Shown here: one piece after another, positions 7,861 through 14,135 of the stretch
Position numbering within the stretch: position 1 is the stretch's first letter
Layout of the letters: the number at the start of each line of letters is the position of its first letter
DNA from: a bacterium
Lineage (GTDB): Bacteria; Bacillota_I; Bacilli_A; Acholeplasmatales; JAEDCM01
Reading direction: 5' to 3'
Length of the DNA stretch: 14,632 nucleotides
NCBI GenBank assembly: GCA_024695185.1
Contig: JAILIR010000026.1
Location: forward strand, 1-14,632
Notes under the pieces: model-generated
Database searches by the model: none
Seen by the model: only the letters and a program-made list of their open reading frames with translations
What the model was told of the DNA's origin: nothing
Program-made: the position numbers and the translations under genes

Positions 7861-8781
7861 AAAGCAATTCTTTTATTGATTAAAGGATTTATCATGGGAA
7901 TTGCTAATGTTATACCTGGTGTTAGTGGTGGTACATTGGCTATCATTTTAGGTATATATGAAAAACTTATTAATATATTAAGTTGTTTGTGGAAAAATAT
8001 AAAAGAAAATTTAAAATTCTTAGTACCTCTATTCTTAGGTATGGGAATAGCTATTATTGCTGGTTCGTATGTTATAGATTGGGGGTTAACTAATTTCCCA
8101 ATTGCAACAACAATGTTTTTCATAGGATTAGTAATTGGTGGTATTCCATTCATATATATAAAAGTACATAAAAAATATAGTATATTAAATGTTTGTATCT
8201 TCATAATAATTATGGCACTTGTAATACTAATTAGTTTATGGAGTATGGATAGGACAGTATCTTTAAATAAATTAGACTTCCTATTAGTTCTTAGATTGTT
8301 CTGTGTAGGTGTTATTGCTGCAGCAACAATGATTATTCCTGGTATAAGCGGTTCATTAGTTTTAATGAATTTAGGTTATTATGAAAGTATCATTTCAGCT
8401 ATTAAAGGTTTATCTGATTTTAGCCAATTTGGACACAATTTCTGTGTTCTTCTACCTTTTGGAATTGGCGTTATTGTGGGATTAGTTCTTGTTGCTAGAC
8501 TGATTAAATGGTTAATCAACAGATTCCCTGTTCAATCATATTTTGGTATTCTTGCTTTTGTTATAGCAAGTATTGTTAGTATCATAATTGGTATGAATAA
8601 AACAGGATTCAATGTTAGTGAATTTGCTTTAGGATTCTTACTACTTGTTGTAGGTGCATTCATTACATTTATTCTTGCTAGATATGATTATATTAAGAAT
8701 GCAGCCTCCGAGGGTGAAGAGGAAAAAGAAATAGAGACAACAAATGAAGTTGTTGTTGAAAATAAAGAAAATATAGACTAA
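7858..8781 (+). CDS. popT: PopT polyprenyl-phosphate transporter (DUF368)
   Basis: Polytopic membrane protein of the DUF368 family, shown in other bacteria to move undecaprenyl phosphate across the cytoplasmic membrane so that the lipid carrier for peptidoglycan and other wall polymers can be reused. Seen in 307 aa: eight or so hydrophobic segments and the paired signature of the family, IPGVSGGT (about 19-26) and IPGISGSL (about 160-167), one in each half, reflecting an internal duplication. The C-terminus is an acidic, probably cytoplasmic tail (Glu/Asn/Val-rich, last 25 residues). Starts at TTG 7858 (see its ribosome site), only 15 bases after the icd stop, so it shares the icd promoter; no functional link between the two is known. 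Terminated by the hairpin at 8787-8811. The name rests on the family; the substrate is not visible in the sequence. Confidence 0.88.
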   Translation: MKAILLLIKGFIMGIANVIPGVSGGTLAIILGIYEKLINILSCLWKNIKENLKFLVPLFLGMGIAIIAGSYVIDWGLTNFPIATTMFFIGLVIGGIPFIYIKVHKKYSILNVCIFIIIMALVILISLWSMDRTVSLNKLDFLLVLRLFCVGVIAAATMIIPGISGSLVLMNLGYYESIISAIKGLSDFSQFGHNFCVLLPFGIGVIVGLVLVARLIKWLINRFPVQSYFGILAFVIASIVSIIIGMNKTGFNVSEFALGFLLLVVGAFITFILARYDYIKNAASEGEEEKEIETTNEVVVENKENID

Positions 8782-8786
8782 ATAAA

Positions 8787-8819
8787 AAAGGATGTTGAGT
8801 AAACATCCTTTATTTTTTT
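8787..8819. terminator. Bidirectional terminator between popT and the ROK kinase
   Basis: Perfect inverted repeat AAAGGATGTT (8787-8796), loop GAGTA, AACATCCTTT (8802-8811), followed on the plus strand by ATTTTTTT. The bases before the left arm are A-rich (AATAAA), giving a U-tract on the minus strand too, so it can end both convergent genes. Confidence 0.9.
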
Positions 8820-9678
8820 AGCATTGAGTTAAATATGCAGCACCAATAATACCTGCATCATTTCCTGCAGTTGCTTTTAAGATCTTTGTGTTCTTAACAT
8901 TTCTAAATGCTATCTTATCGAAGTGCTTTTGAATATTATCAATAATTATAGCACCACCATTTGAGATTCCACCACCAAAGATTATAGCAGATGGATTTGT
9001 AACACATGCAATAATACTTGCAGCATATGCTAAGTAATAACATACTTTATCAACAAGTGCGAATGCTTCTTCGTCACCTTCTCTTGCCAAATCAACTATT
9101 TCCTTAACTGATAATCCTTTTAGTCTAGCTGACTTACTAGCTATATGAGCAATACCCTTTGCAGCACAAGTTGTTTCAAGACAACCAATATTACCGCAAC
9201 CGCATTGTCCTTCATCAGTTACTTTAATATGTCCAACTTCTCCACCAGCACCGAAATCACCATTAAGGATCTTTCCATCAACTACTATTCCACATCCAAT
9301 ACCTGTACCAATAGTGATTGTTGCACTACTCTTTAATCCTTTCCCTGCGCCACATTTTGCTTCAGCTAATGCTGCCATATTTGCATCATTACCAACAAAA
9401 ATGTTATTGTTCTTTACATATTTTTCTAATTCAACTTTAACATTGACATTCTTTAAATTTGCATTTGGACAATCAACTACATTATCTACTACTGGTCCTG
9501 GAACACCAACACCATAGCTTACTATTTCATAGTCCTTATTCTTTAAACTTTCAGATACATCTTTAAAAATGTTTTCTGTTGTTTTGATTTGATACTTTTC
9601 TAATAAGTTCATATCTAAATCAAAGATACCAATTTTTACGGCTGTACCGCCTACATCAATTCCACAAATAGCTTTCAT
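8818..9678 (-). CDS. glcK: ROK-family glucokinase
   Basis: Cytoplasmic sugar kinase of the ROK family (repressor, ORF, kinase), most likely phosphorylating glucose to glucose 6-phosphate. 286 aa, somewhat shorter than the usual 300-320. Seen: ATP-binding IDVGGTAVKIGIFD (6-19), GVGVPGPV (about 57-64), GNDANMAALAEAKCGAG with the sugar-binding Asn-Asp pair, TIGTGIGCGI, the EVGH zinc His, and the ROK zinc signature CGCGNIGCLE; a second phosphate motif FGGGIS comes later. No N-terminal helix-turn-helix, so it is a kinase and not a ROK repressor. ATG start with AGGAGG. It begins 43 bases after the aldo/keto reductase stop, across a weak terminator, so it may be read from the reductase promoter. Fructose, mannose or N-acetylated sugars are possible alternative substrates. 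Confidence 0.85.
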   Translation of the reverse strand: MKAICGIDVGGTAVKIGIFDLDMNLLEKYQIKTTENIFKDVSESLKNKDYEIVSYGVGVPGPVVDNVVDCPNANLKNVNVKVELEKYVKNNNIFVGNDANMAALAEAKCGAGKGLKSSATITIGTGIGCGIVVDGKILNGDFGAGGEVGHIKVTDEGQCGCGNIGCLETTCAAKGIAHIASKSARLKGLSVKEIVDLAREGDEEAFALVDKVCYYLAYAASIIACVTNPSAIIFGGGISNGGAIIIDNIQKHFDKIAFRNVKNTKILKATAGNDAGIIGAAYLTQC

Positions 9679-9696
9679 ATAATCCTCCTACTATTT

Positions 9697-9723
9697 AAAA
9701 AGATGATTTTGCAATCATCTTTT
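9697..9723 (-). terminator. Terminator after the aldo/keto reductase gene
   Basis: Minus strand AAAAGATGATT (9723-9713), loop GCAA, AATCATCTTTT (9708-9698), then TAAATAG. The stem is AT-rich and the T-run short, so termination is probably partial; the ROK kinase gene starts 20 bases beyond it. The reductase stop codon overlaps the stem by two bases. Confidence 0.6.
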
Positions 9724-10738
9724 ATCTTTTTCTTCCTTTTGTTGGAGCATCACCATCAAGTTTTCTTAACTCATCTGGTGTGAATCCTAATTTCTTTAAT
9801 ACACCAATGTTTTCAGCTAATTGAGGTATCTTGCAAACACCAACTACAACAGTAGCGATTTTTTGGTTTCTAAGTACCCAAGCTAAACTGATTTGGCCAA
9901 TTGATTGTGCTCTTTGAGCAGCAACGATATTTAACTTAGTTAATGTTCCTCTTAATTCTTCAGTAACATCTTCTTTGTTTAATGTTGGGATAAAATCTTT
10001 AGTAGCTCTACATTCTTTTGGAACATCTTGGTTAATATACTTGTTAGTTAATAAACCTTGAGCTAATGATTGATAAGCCATAGTTCCTCCACCGAATTCG
10101 AATAGAGTATCTACAACACCATCATCTTCTGGGTCACGGATTAAATAAGAATATCTAATTTGACCACCAACGAATGGAACATCTAACTTCTTTAATAAAT
10201 CAGCCATTCTTCTAGCTTCAAGTGAAGTATAGTTTGTTAAACCAATGTATAGAGCTTTCCCTTGTTTAACAACTTCAGCTAATGCTAAAGCAGTTTCTTC
10301 AGGATTGATATCATGATCATAATTTTCATGGAATAATATATCAACATAAGGAACCTTTAATCTTGCTAAAGACTTATCGATTTGAGATAAAATTAATTTT
10401 CTAGATCCGCCTTCAGACATTGGTGCATCAGATAAAGTTCTTCCACCAACTTTTGTAGAGATTACGATTTCATCTCTATAAGGCATTAGATCGTCTTGCA
10501 TAATTTTACCAAATAATTCTTCTGTCATACCTTCTGGTTCACCGAAGTTACCAGCTAAGTCGAAATAGTTAATGCCATTATTGAATGCTGTTAAAACTAT
10601 TTCACGGCAAGATTTAAATTCTTGTGGTGTGTTAAAATTGTACTTTAAACCTAATGATACTACTGATACCTTAATACCAGTACTTCCCATTCTTCTATAA
10701 AGCATACGACGTGAACGTCCTGCATCTGCATTAAACAT
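9722..10738 (-). CDS. Aldo/keto reductase, YghZ/Kv-beta-like, with altered catalytic residues
   Basis: NADPH-type aldo/keto reductase fold, 338 aa, closest in pattern to E. coli YghZ (L-glyceraldehyde 3-phosphate reductase): RRMGSTGIKVSVVSLGL at the N-terminus, FDLAGNFGEPEG, ISTKVGG, GGSRKLILSQIDKSLARL, GKALYIGLTNY, and the coenzyme segment VVVGVCKIPQLAENI. The family tetrad Asp-Tyr-Lys-His appears here as Asp (FDLA), Phe where Tyr is expected (NFG, codon TTC), Lys (STK), and Glu where His is expected (ILFHENYD against the YSHRVD type, though a His sits one place earlier). A usual reductase mechanism is therefore doubtful; it may use another residue, bind NADPH as a sensor, or have lost activity. 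ATG start with GGAGGG upstream. Has its own well-matched promoter with a cre-like site over the start point, suggesting sugar control. Confidence 0.85.
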   Translation of the reverse strand: MFNADAGRSRRMLYRRMGSTGIKVSVVSLGLKYNFNTPQEFKSCREIVLTAFNNGINYFDLAGNFGEPEGMTEELFGKIMQDDLMPYRDEIVISTKVGGRTLSDAPMSEGGSRKLILSQIDKSLARLKVPYVDILFHENYDHDINPEETALALAEVVKQGKALYIGLTNYTSLEARRMADLLKKLDVPFVGGQIRYSYLIRDPEDDGVVDTLFEFGGGTMAYQSLAQGLLTNKYINQDVPKECRATKDFIPTLNKEDVTEELRGTLTKLNIVAAQRAQSIGQISLAWVLRNQKIATVVVGVCKIPQLAENIGVLKKLGFTPDELRKLDGDAPTKGRKR

Positions 10739-10775
10739 AAGTCATCCCTCCAAATTCAAAAATGTAAAAAAAATA

Positions 10776-10791
10776 TGCTAATACGTTTACA
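10776..10791 (-). promoter_or_regulatory. cre-like operator at the reductase transcription start
   Basis: Minus strand TGTAAACGTATTAGCA resembles the catabolite-responsive element consensus TGWAANCGNTNWCA in its left half (TGTAAACG) and only loosely in its right half. It sits 8-23 bases downstream of the -10 box, over the expected start of transcription, the usual place for repression by a LacI-type protein such as CcpA. No ccpA or lacI gene is in the window. Confidence 0.35.
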
Positions 10792-10798
10792 TAATTAT

Positions 10799-10827
10799 AT
10801 TATAATAAATACTTATTAAAATTTCAA
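10799..10827 (-). promoter_or_regulatory. Promoter of the aldo/keto reductase gene
   Basis: Minus strand TTGAAA (-35, 10827-10822), 17-base spacer, TATAAT (-10, 10804-10799). One of the best sigma-70-type matches in the window, about 60 bases upstream of the start codon. Confidence 0.8.
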
Positions 10828-10925
10828 CATTATTTTTAATTTTTGACCCAATATTTACTTTGAAAAGCCATAGCAAAAAACAAAGATTGCTTCTCAATTA
10901 GTAATTACTTGAAAAATCGCTTATT

Positions 10926-11372
10926 TTAGCCTTTTATTTTTTCAACTAACAATTCATAAGCTTTATCTACGTCATCAACATCTTCAAGCTTATATTTGTT
11001 GTTTTCAGTATTAATTATAATTGTTTTACCACTTCTACATATTAATGGTCTAACAACTTGTAGCCCTTTGATTTCTGAAAAGTTAAGTGTTATAGTTTCT
11101 TTTGACTTATCAGGTGTAAAAGTGATAGAGTCATCATCAATCTTTAAAATTAAGTCTGGTGTTTTTAAATAACCAATCAATGAGTTATAAGCAAATAAAT
11201 CGCCTACTATTGCGATAATTGGCACTATACACATAACTGGTATTGTCCAAGTTTCAGCTTCTTGTTTTGCTAAGAAAAATAGAAAAACAATAACTAAAAC
11301 AGTTAGAATTGTGGCAATTATAACACATGTTAAATAGATGCCTAAATATTTTTTGTCTTTTCTAATTTCCAT
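10926..11372 (-). CDS. Small membrane protein, two TM segments and a soluble PH-like tail
   Basis: Unrecognised beyond a loose resemblance to the STM3941-type small membrane proteins. From the ATG at 11372 it is 148 aa: a Lys-rich N-terminus (MEIRKDKKYLG), two hydrophobic segments (about residues 10-36 and 43-70), then a soluble region beginning LILKIDDDSITF and LNFSEIKGLQV, the beta-rich style of bacterial PH-like domains that follow a membrane hairpin. Start: an in-frame GTG at 11381 is only two bases from AAGGA, too close; the ATG nine bases on is preferred, though its spacing is long. A TATAAT (minus strand, 11400-11395) lies just upstream after the pyrophosphatase terminator. No function can be inferred from the neighbours. 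Confidence 0.75.
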   Translation of the reverse strand: MEIRKDKKYLGIYLTCVIIATILTVLVIVFLFFLAKQEAETWTIPVMCIVPIIAIVGDLFAYNSLIGYLKTPDLILKIDDDSITFTPDKSKETITLNFSEIKGLQVVRPLICRSGKTIIINTENNKYKLEDVDDVDKAYELLVEKIKG

Positions 11373-11394
11373 ATTAATCACTGTCCTTTATATT

Positions 11395-11400
11395 ATTATA
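11395..11400 (-). promoter_or_regulatory. -10 element of the small membrane protein gene
   Basis: TATAAT on the minus strand directly after the pyrophosphatase terminator, with no good -35. The predicted leader would be very short, ending at the AAGGA ribosome site. Confidence 0.4.
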
Positions 11401-11410
11401 CACCTTTTTA

Positions 11411-11445
11411 GAAAATAAAAAAATGACTTCTAATAGAAATCATTT
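11411..11445 (-). terminator. Intrinsic terminator of the pyrophosphatase gene
   Basis: Minus strand AAATGATTTCT (11445-11435), loop ATT, AGAAGTCATTT (11431-11421), with one G-U pair, followed by TTTTATTTTC. The stem starts on the last base of the TAA stop codon. Confidence 0.8.
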
Positions 11446-11975
11446 TAGCAACAGAATTTTATTATATAAGCATCAATAGCTGTTTGAATTGTTTTCTTTG
11501 CTTCAGCTGCACCAAGTACTTCTTTTACAACTGGTTGTTTTCCTTCAAGTTGTTTATATACTGTAAAGAAATGCATTATCTCTTGGAAAATATGTTGTGG
11601 TAATTCTGAAACATCTTTATAGCCATTATTTGCTGGATCGTGTTCACAAATTGCAATTATTTTTTCATCAACTTTATCATCATCTACCATCTTTAATACA
11701 CCAATTGGATAACAATCAACAAGTGCTAATGGAATAATAGGTTCAGAGCAAATAATTAATACATCTAGTGGGTCATTATCATCTGCATATGTTCTTGGAA
11801 TGAAGCCATAGTTTGCAGGATAGTGAGTTGATGTATAAAGAATTCTATCCAAAAATAATCTTCCTGTTTCTTTATCTAATTCGTATTTATTTTTACTACC
11901 CTTTGAAATTTCTACACAAGCAACGAACTTATCTTTGCTTATTCTTTTAGGGTTAATATTATGCCAAATGTTCAT
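11445..11975 (-). CDS. ppa: Inorganic pyrophosphatase, family I
   Basis: Soluble Mg2+-dependent enzyme that splits pyrophosphate to two phosphates and so pulls biosynthetic reactions forward. 176 aa, normal for the bacterial family. Seen: EISKGSKNKYELDKETG (near 24-40), LYTSTHYPANYGFIPRTY, the signature metal-binding DDNDPLD, PIGVLKMVDDDKVDEKIIAI with further metal-binding Asp residues, HFFTVYKQLEGK, and the closing VKEVLGAAEAKKTIQTAI. Start chosen at ATG 11975 because GGAGATGAT lies at the right distance; an in-frame GTG at 11990 overlaps that ribosome site and would add five residues. It ends in FCC, an unusual double cysteine. Most family I enzymes are essential; no other pyrophosphatase is in the window. 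Confidence 0.95.
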   Translation of the reverse strand: MNIWHNINPKRISKDKFVACVEISKGSKNKYELDKETGRLFLDRILYTSTHYPANYGFIPRTYADDNDPLDVLIICSEPIIPLALVDCYPIGVLKMVDDDKVDEKIIAICEHDPANNGYKDVSELPQHIFQEIMHFFTVYKQLEGKQPVVKEVLGAAEAKKTIQTAIDAYIIKFCC

Positions 11976-12028
11976 ATTAATCATCTCCACATTGTATATA
12001 ATATCACACTTGAAAATAAATGAAAGTT

Positions 12029-12056
12029 AGAAAATGTTTTCACTTTTACATTTTCT
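12029..12056 (-). terminator. Weak AT-rich hairpin after the DUF4190-like gene
   Basis: Minus strand AGAAAATG (12056-12049) pairs with CATTTTCT (12036-12029) over a 12-base loop. GC content is low and no clean T-run follows, so it is only a possible terminator. The same bases include a short palindrome, GAAAATGTTTTC, upstream of the pyrophosphatase gene. Confidence 0.3.
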
Positions 12057-12405
12057 TTGATATGTACATTACTATCCATAATCCACCTAATAATATACAT
12101 AAAGCAAATGCTACAACGTTATAAATAATTGTGCCTTTTATTTCAACATATTCATTTTTCTTTTTGCAAACATAAAGTCCTATACAAGAGAATAATAAGC
12201 CAAAATATGCAGCAAACCATACAACATCAAATAAAGATGCTAAAGCAAGTGCAATAGCCACTGAAGGAGCAATATATTCAGCGTGATGTGTGTTAGGAAT
12301 TTCTTCTTCAGCATTCTCTTCTTCTTCTAAATCTTTTTGATCTTGCCTTTCTAGAGCTCTATTAAATATTTCTTGTATTTCATCTTTTTCTTTATCGTCG
12401 TTCAT
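12046..12405 (-). CDS. Small membrane protein with acidic N-terminus (DUF4190-like)
   Basis: 119 aa, not firmly recognised. Residues 1-38 are highly charged and mostly acidic (NDDKEKDEIQEIF, EEEENAEEE), likely a cytoplasmic helix; residues 44-115 hold two to three hydrophobic segments (SVAIALALASLFDVVWF, YFGLLFSCIGLYVC and IIYNVVAFALCILLGGLW), with a Lys-rich turn KKKNEY between them, a layout like DUF4190 proteins. ATG start with GGAGTGAT seven bases upstream. It has its own extended -10 promoter. No function is suggested by the context. Confidence 0.75.
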   Translation of the reverse strand: MNDDKEKDEIQEIFNRALERQDQKDLEEEENAEEEIPNTHHAEYIAPSVAIALALASLFDVVWFAAYFGLLFSCIGLYVCKKKNEYVEIKGTIIYNVVAFALCILLGGLWIVMYISKKM

Positions 12406-12423
12406 AAAATCACTCCAAAAATG

Positions 12424-12432
12424 ATTATATCA
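12424..12432 (-). promoter_or_regulatory. Extended -10 promoter of the DUF4190-like gene
   Basis: Minus strand TGATATAAT fits the TGnTATAAT extended -10 form. It lies about 20 bases before the ATG, directly after the pdxK terminator, so the mRNA leader would be very short. Confidence 0.55.
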
Positions 12433-12436
12433 TACA

Positions 12437-12465
12437 AAAACAAAATGTGCTACTTAGAGCACATT
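12437..12465 (-). terminator. Intrinsic terminator of pdxK
   Basis: Minus strand AATGTGCT (12465-12458), loop CTAAGT, AGCACATT (12451-12444), then TTGTTTTTG. The TAA stop of pdxK overlaps the stem by two bases. Confidence 0.85.
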
Positions 12466-13303
12466 ATTTTTCTATTAATTCATGTAATACTTCTTCAAAG
12501 CATACACCATATTTTGAATCATAGTTTTCTTTTGCTTTAGTTGCTAAAATAGAATCAACTGTAAAATCTACGGCTTTTTTAGCACTATCAAGTAGGTCTC
12601 CACCTTTTGCTAATGCACCAACTAAAACACTTGCGAATATATCACCAGTACCATGATAATATCCTTTTATTTCTTCTCTAACATATGATCTAAATTCATC
12701 TCTATCAACATTATATGTAGCTACACCAACTGTTCCTTCTTTGAATGATACACCTGTAAGTACAATGTTTTTGATTCCCATCTTTGATAGTCTATAAATT
12801 AGTTCTGTAATATATTCTTTTGTTTGTACTCCTGGGATATATTCCATTTCTGTTAAAAGACAAGCTTCAGTAATATTAGGAACAATTACATCAGCCATAC
12901 AGCATAATTCCTTCATCTTTTCAACGTATTCCATATTAAATAAACTATATAATTTTCCATTATCAGCCATTGCTGGATCAACTAAAACTATATTGTCTTT
13001 TGTTGAAAAGGACTTTATATATTCTGATACTAATTCTATTTGATTACTCGAACATAAGAATCCACTATATATAAAATCATATTCTCTATTTAATTTTTCC
13101 CAATGTTTTCTAATTGGCTCAAATTGATTATCTAATGTTAGGCATGTGTAGCCATCAAATCCACCTGTATGTGTAGATAAAACTGCAGTTGGTAGGACGG
13201 AACATTCTATTCCCATCGCTGAAATAATTGGAAGTGCAACTGTTAATGAACATCTGCCAACGCATGATATATCATTAATTGCTAATCCCTTTATTTGAGT
13301 CAT
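12464..13303 (-). CDS. pdxK: Pyridoxal/pyridoxamine kinase
   Basis: Ribokinase-fold enzyme that phosphorylates pyridoxal, pyridoxamine or pyridoxine, making pyridoxal phosphate by salvage. 279 aa, normal for COG2240. Seen: the N-terminal NDISCVGRCSLTVALP (10-25), PTAVLSTHTGGFDGYT (38-53), the YSGFLCSSNQ stretch, VDPAMADNGKLY (about 109-120) with the Asp of the ATP/metal site, PNITEACLLTEMEY, and the catalytic GTGD motif (HGTGDIFAS) near residue 218. ATG start with GGGGGTG upstream. Single-gene transcript with a strong promoter (TTGACA, 17 bases, TATATT) whose spacer is filled by a palindrome, so expression looks repressor controlled. A hydroxymethylpyrimidine kinase activity cannot be fully excluded. 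Confidence 0.9.
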   Translation of the reverse strand: MTQIKGLAINDISCVGRCSLTVALPIISAMGIECSVLPTAVLSTHTGGFDGYTCLTLDNQFEPIRKHWEKLNREYDFIYSGFLCSSNQIELVSEYIKSFSTKDNIVLVDPAMADNGKLYSLFNMEYVEKMKELCCMADVIVPNITEACLLTEMEYIPGVQTKEYITELIYRLSKMGIKNIVLTGVSFKEGTVGVATYNVDRDEFRSYVREEIKGYYHGTGDIFASVLVGALAKGGDLLDSAKKAVDFTVDSILATKAKENYDSKYGVCFEEVLHELIEK

Positions 13304-13325
13304 AAAAACACCCCCTACTTATTCA

Positions 13326-13354
13326 AATATATATCAATAATTGATATATGTCAA
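13326..13354 (-). promoter_or_regulatory. Promoter of pdxK
   Basis: Minus strand TTGACA (13354-13349, perfect -35), 17-base spacer, TATATT (13331-13326, five of six). TGA lies ahead of an alternative -10, TATATA. This is the strongest -35 element in the window. Confidence 0.85.
13329..13349. promoter_or_regulatory. Palindromic operator inside the pdxK promoter spacer
   Basis: Perfect 9-base inverted repeat ATATATCAA (13329-13337), spacer TAA, TTGATATAT (13341-13349). It fills the space between the -35 and -10 boxes of pdxK, where a bound dimer would block RNA polymerase. No regulator gene is adjacent, so the binding protein is unknown. Confidence 0.6.
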
Positions 13355-13356
13355 AC

Positions 13357-13370
13357 AATAAACGTTTTCA
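13357..13370. promoter_or_regulatory. cre-like site between pdxK and the DUF308 gene
   Basis: AATAAACGTTTTCA fits the cre consensus TGWAANCGNTNWCA except for the first two bases; read on the other strand it again fits except for the last two. It lies just upstream of the pdxK -35 and 25 bases upstream of the DUF308 -10, where a LacI-family protein could affect both genes. Confidence 0.4.
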
Positions 13371-13394
13371 TATTTTTTTTAATCTTTTTTCGAT

Positions 13395-13400
13395 TATAAT
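13395..13400 (+). promoter_or_regulatory. -10 element of the DUF308 gene
   Basis: TATAAT at 13395-13400, followed by GGGGTGAT (ribosome site) and the TTG start at 13421. The -35 region is a T-run with no good match. Confidence 0.5.
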
Positions 13401-13420
13401 AATAAATGGGGTGATTCAAA

Positions 13421-14005
13421 TTGAAGAAAAATGACATTTCCCTATTCATTATGGGGGTTTTCTATGCCATAGTAGGAATTATCTTTTTGACTGTTCCAGC
13501 TGAAGATATTTTGAAATTTGTCTTCATTATTTTAGGTGTTATTTTAATAATAGCTAATGGTTTAGTTTTACTAGATTGTTTGCCTAAAATTAGGAAGGAT
13601 AAAGCATATATTGTAGTTTTAATCATATCTATTATTCAAATAATTATGGGTGTGTTTGTAATTGTAACAGAAAGCAAAACATTATTAATCATAACAGGTG
13701 CAATATTAGTTGCATTACCAACATTAGCTGTTATAGCAGCCAAAGATAAAAAGGAACAATTAAAACTTGAAATCACAAAGATTTCTCTTGGTGTAGTTTT
13801 TATTGTAATAGGTGCTACAGATGCAGCAAGACTTGTTTTCGTTTCACTAGGAATTATTAGTTTAATATTTGGTGCAATGTATTTAGTTATTGCCTTATTG
13901 ATGTCTATTATAAAAGATGAAATAGATTCGACAGAAAATAGCATATATAAGGATGGAAGACTTATTGCTTCCAATTATGATGAAAAGGATAAAAAAGATA
14001 AATAG
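13421..14005 (+). CDS. DUF308 (HdeD-like) membrane protein
   Basis: 194 aa integral membrane protein with about six hydrophobic segments in three pairs, the pattern of DUF308/HdeD. Repeated motifs are visible: IMGVFYAIVGIIFLTVP (10-26), IIQIIMGVFVIV, and ISLGVVFIVIGATDAARLVF, each a G-x-x-hydrophobic-x-x-G start typical of the family's internal repeats. The last 30 residues are charged and probably cytoplasmic. In E. coli the relative HdeD is linked to acid stress; the role here is unknown. Starts at TTG 13421, supported by GGGGTGAT at the proper distance; no in-frame ATG is nearby. Ends at a strong terminator that contains the stop codon. Confidence 0.82.
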   Translation: MKKNDISLFIMGVFYAIVGIIFLTVPAEDILKFVFIILGVILIIANGLVLLDCLPKIRKDKAYIVVLIISIIQIIMGVFVIVTESKTLLIITGAILVALPTLAVIAAKDKKEQLKLEITKISLGVVFIVIGATDAARLVFVSLGIISLIFGAMYLVIALLMSIIKDEIDSTENSIYKDGRLIASNYDEKDKKDK

Positions 14006-14032
14006 AGAAGGAAATGCCTTCTCTATTTTTTT
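14003..14032 (+). terminator. Intrinsic terminator of the DUF308 gene
   Basis: TAGAGAAGG (14003-14011), loop AAATG, CCTTCTCTA (14017-14025), then seven T residues. The TAG stop codon is the first three bases of the stem. The T-run also marks the probable right edge of the neighbouring IS element. Confidence 0.92.
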
Positions 14033-14135
14033 GTTGGACTTCTATTCTCATAGATTCTAAGTTATAAAATAACTTAATGGGTATCCCAACCATGTGCCCA
14101 AAATGAATTTCTAGTCACCTTAATAGGTGTTCCTA
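14033..14135 (-). ncRNA. Candidate omega-RNA scaffold / right-end structures
   Basis: In the minus-strand RNA, after the tnpB stop, three hairpins occur: CACCT-ATTA-AGGTG (14129-14116), TGGG-ATA-CCCA (14088-14078) and TAAGTTAT-TTT-ATAACTTA (14076-14058). GTTGG (14090-14086) could also pair with CCAAC (14037-14033), closing the structure over the last hairpin. TnpB guide RNAs are known to derive from the 3' end of tnpB plus the right end, with the guide taken from DNA just outside. The RNA itself is inferred. Confidence 0.4.

Noticed and set aside
10840..10925. Terminator after the small membrane protein at 10926
   Set aside because: Only a 5-base stem (AGCAA/TTGCT) with a 10-base loop and no T-run following could be found.
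11976..11990. GTG start for the pyrophosphatase
   Set aside because: It overlaps the GGAGATGAT ribosome site that serves the ATG at 11975, and the added residues are not part of the family.
12029..12042. Third cre-like site upstream of the pyrophosphatase gene
   Set aside because: AGAAAATGTTTTCA has TG in place of the central CG and is also explained by the arm of an AT-rich hairpin, so it was not called an operator.
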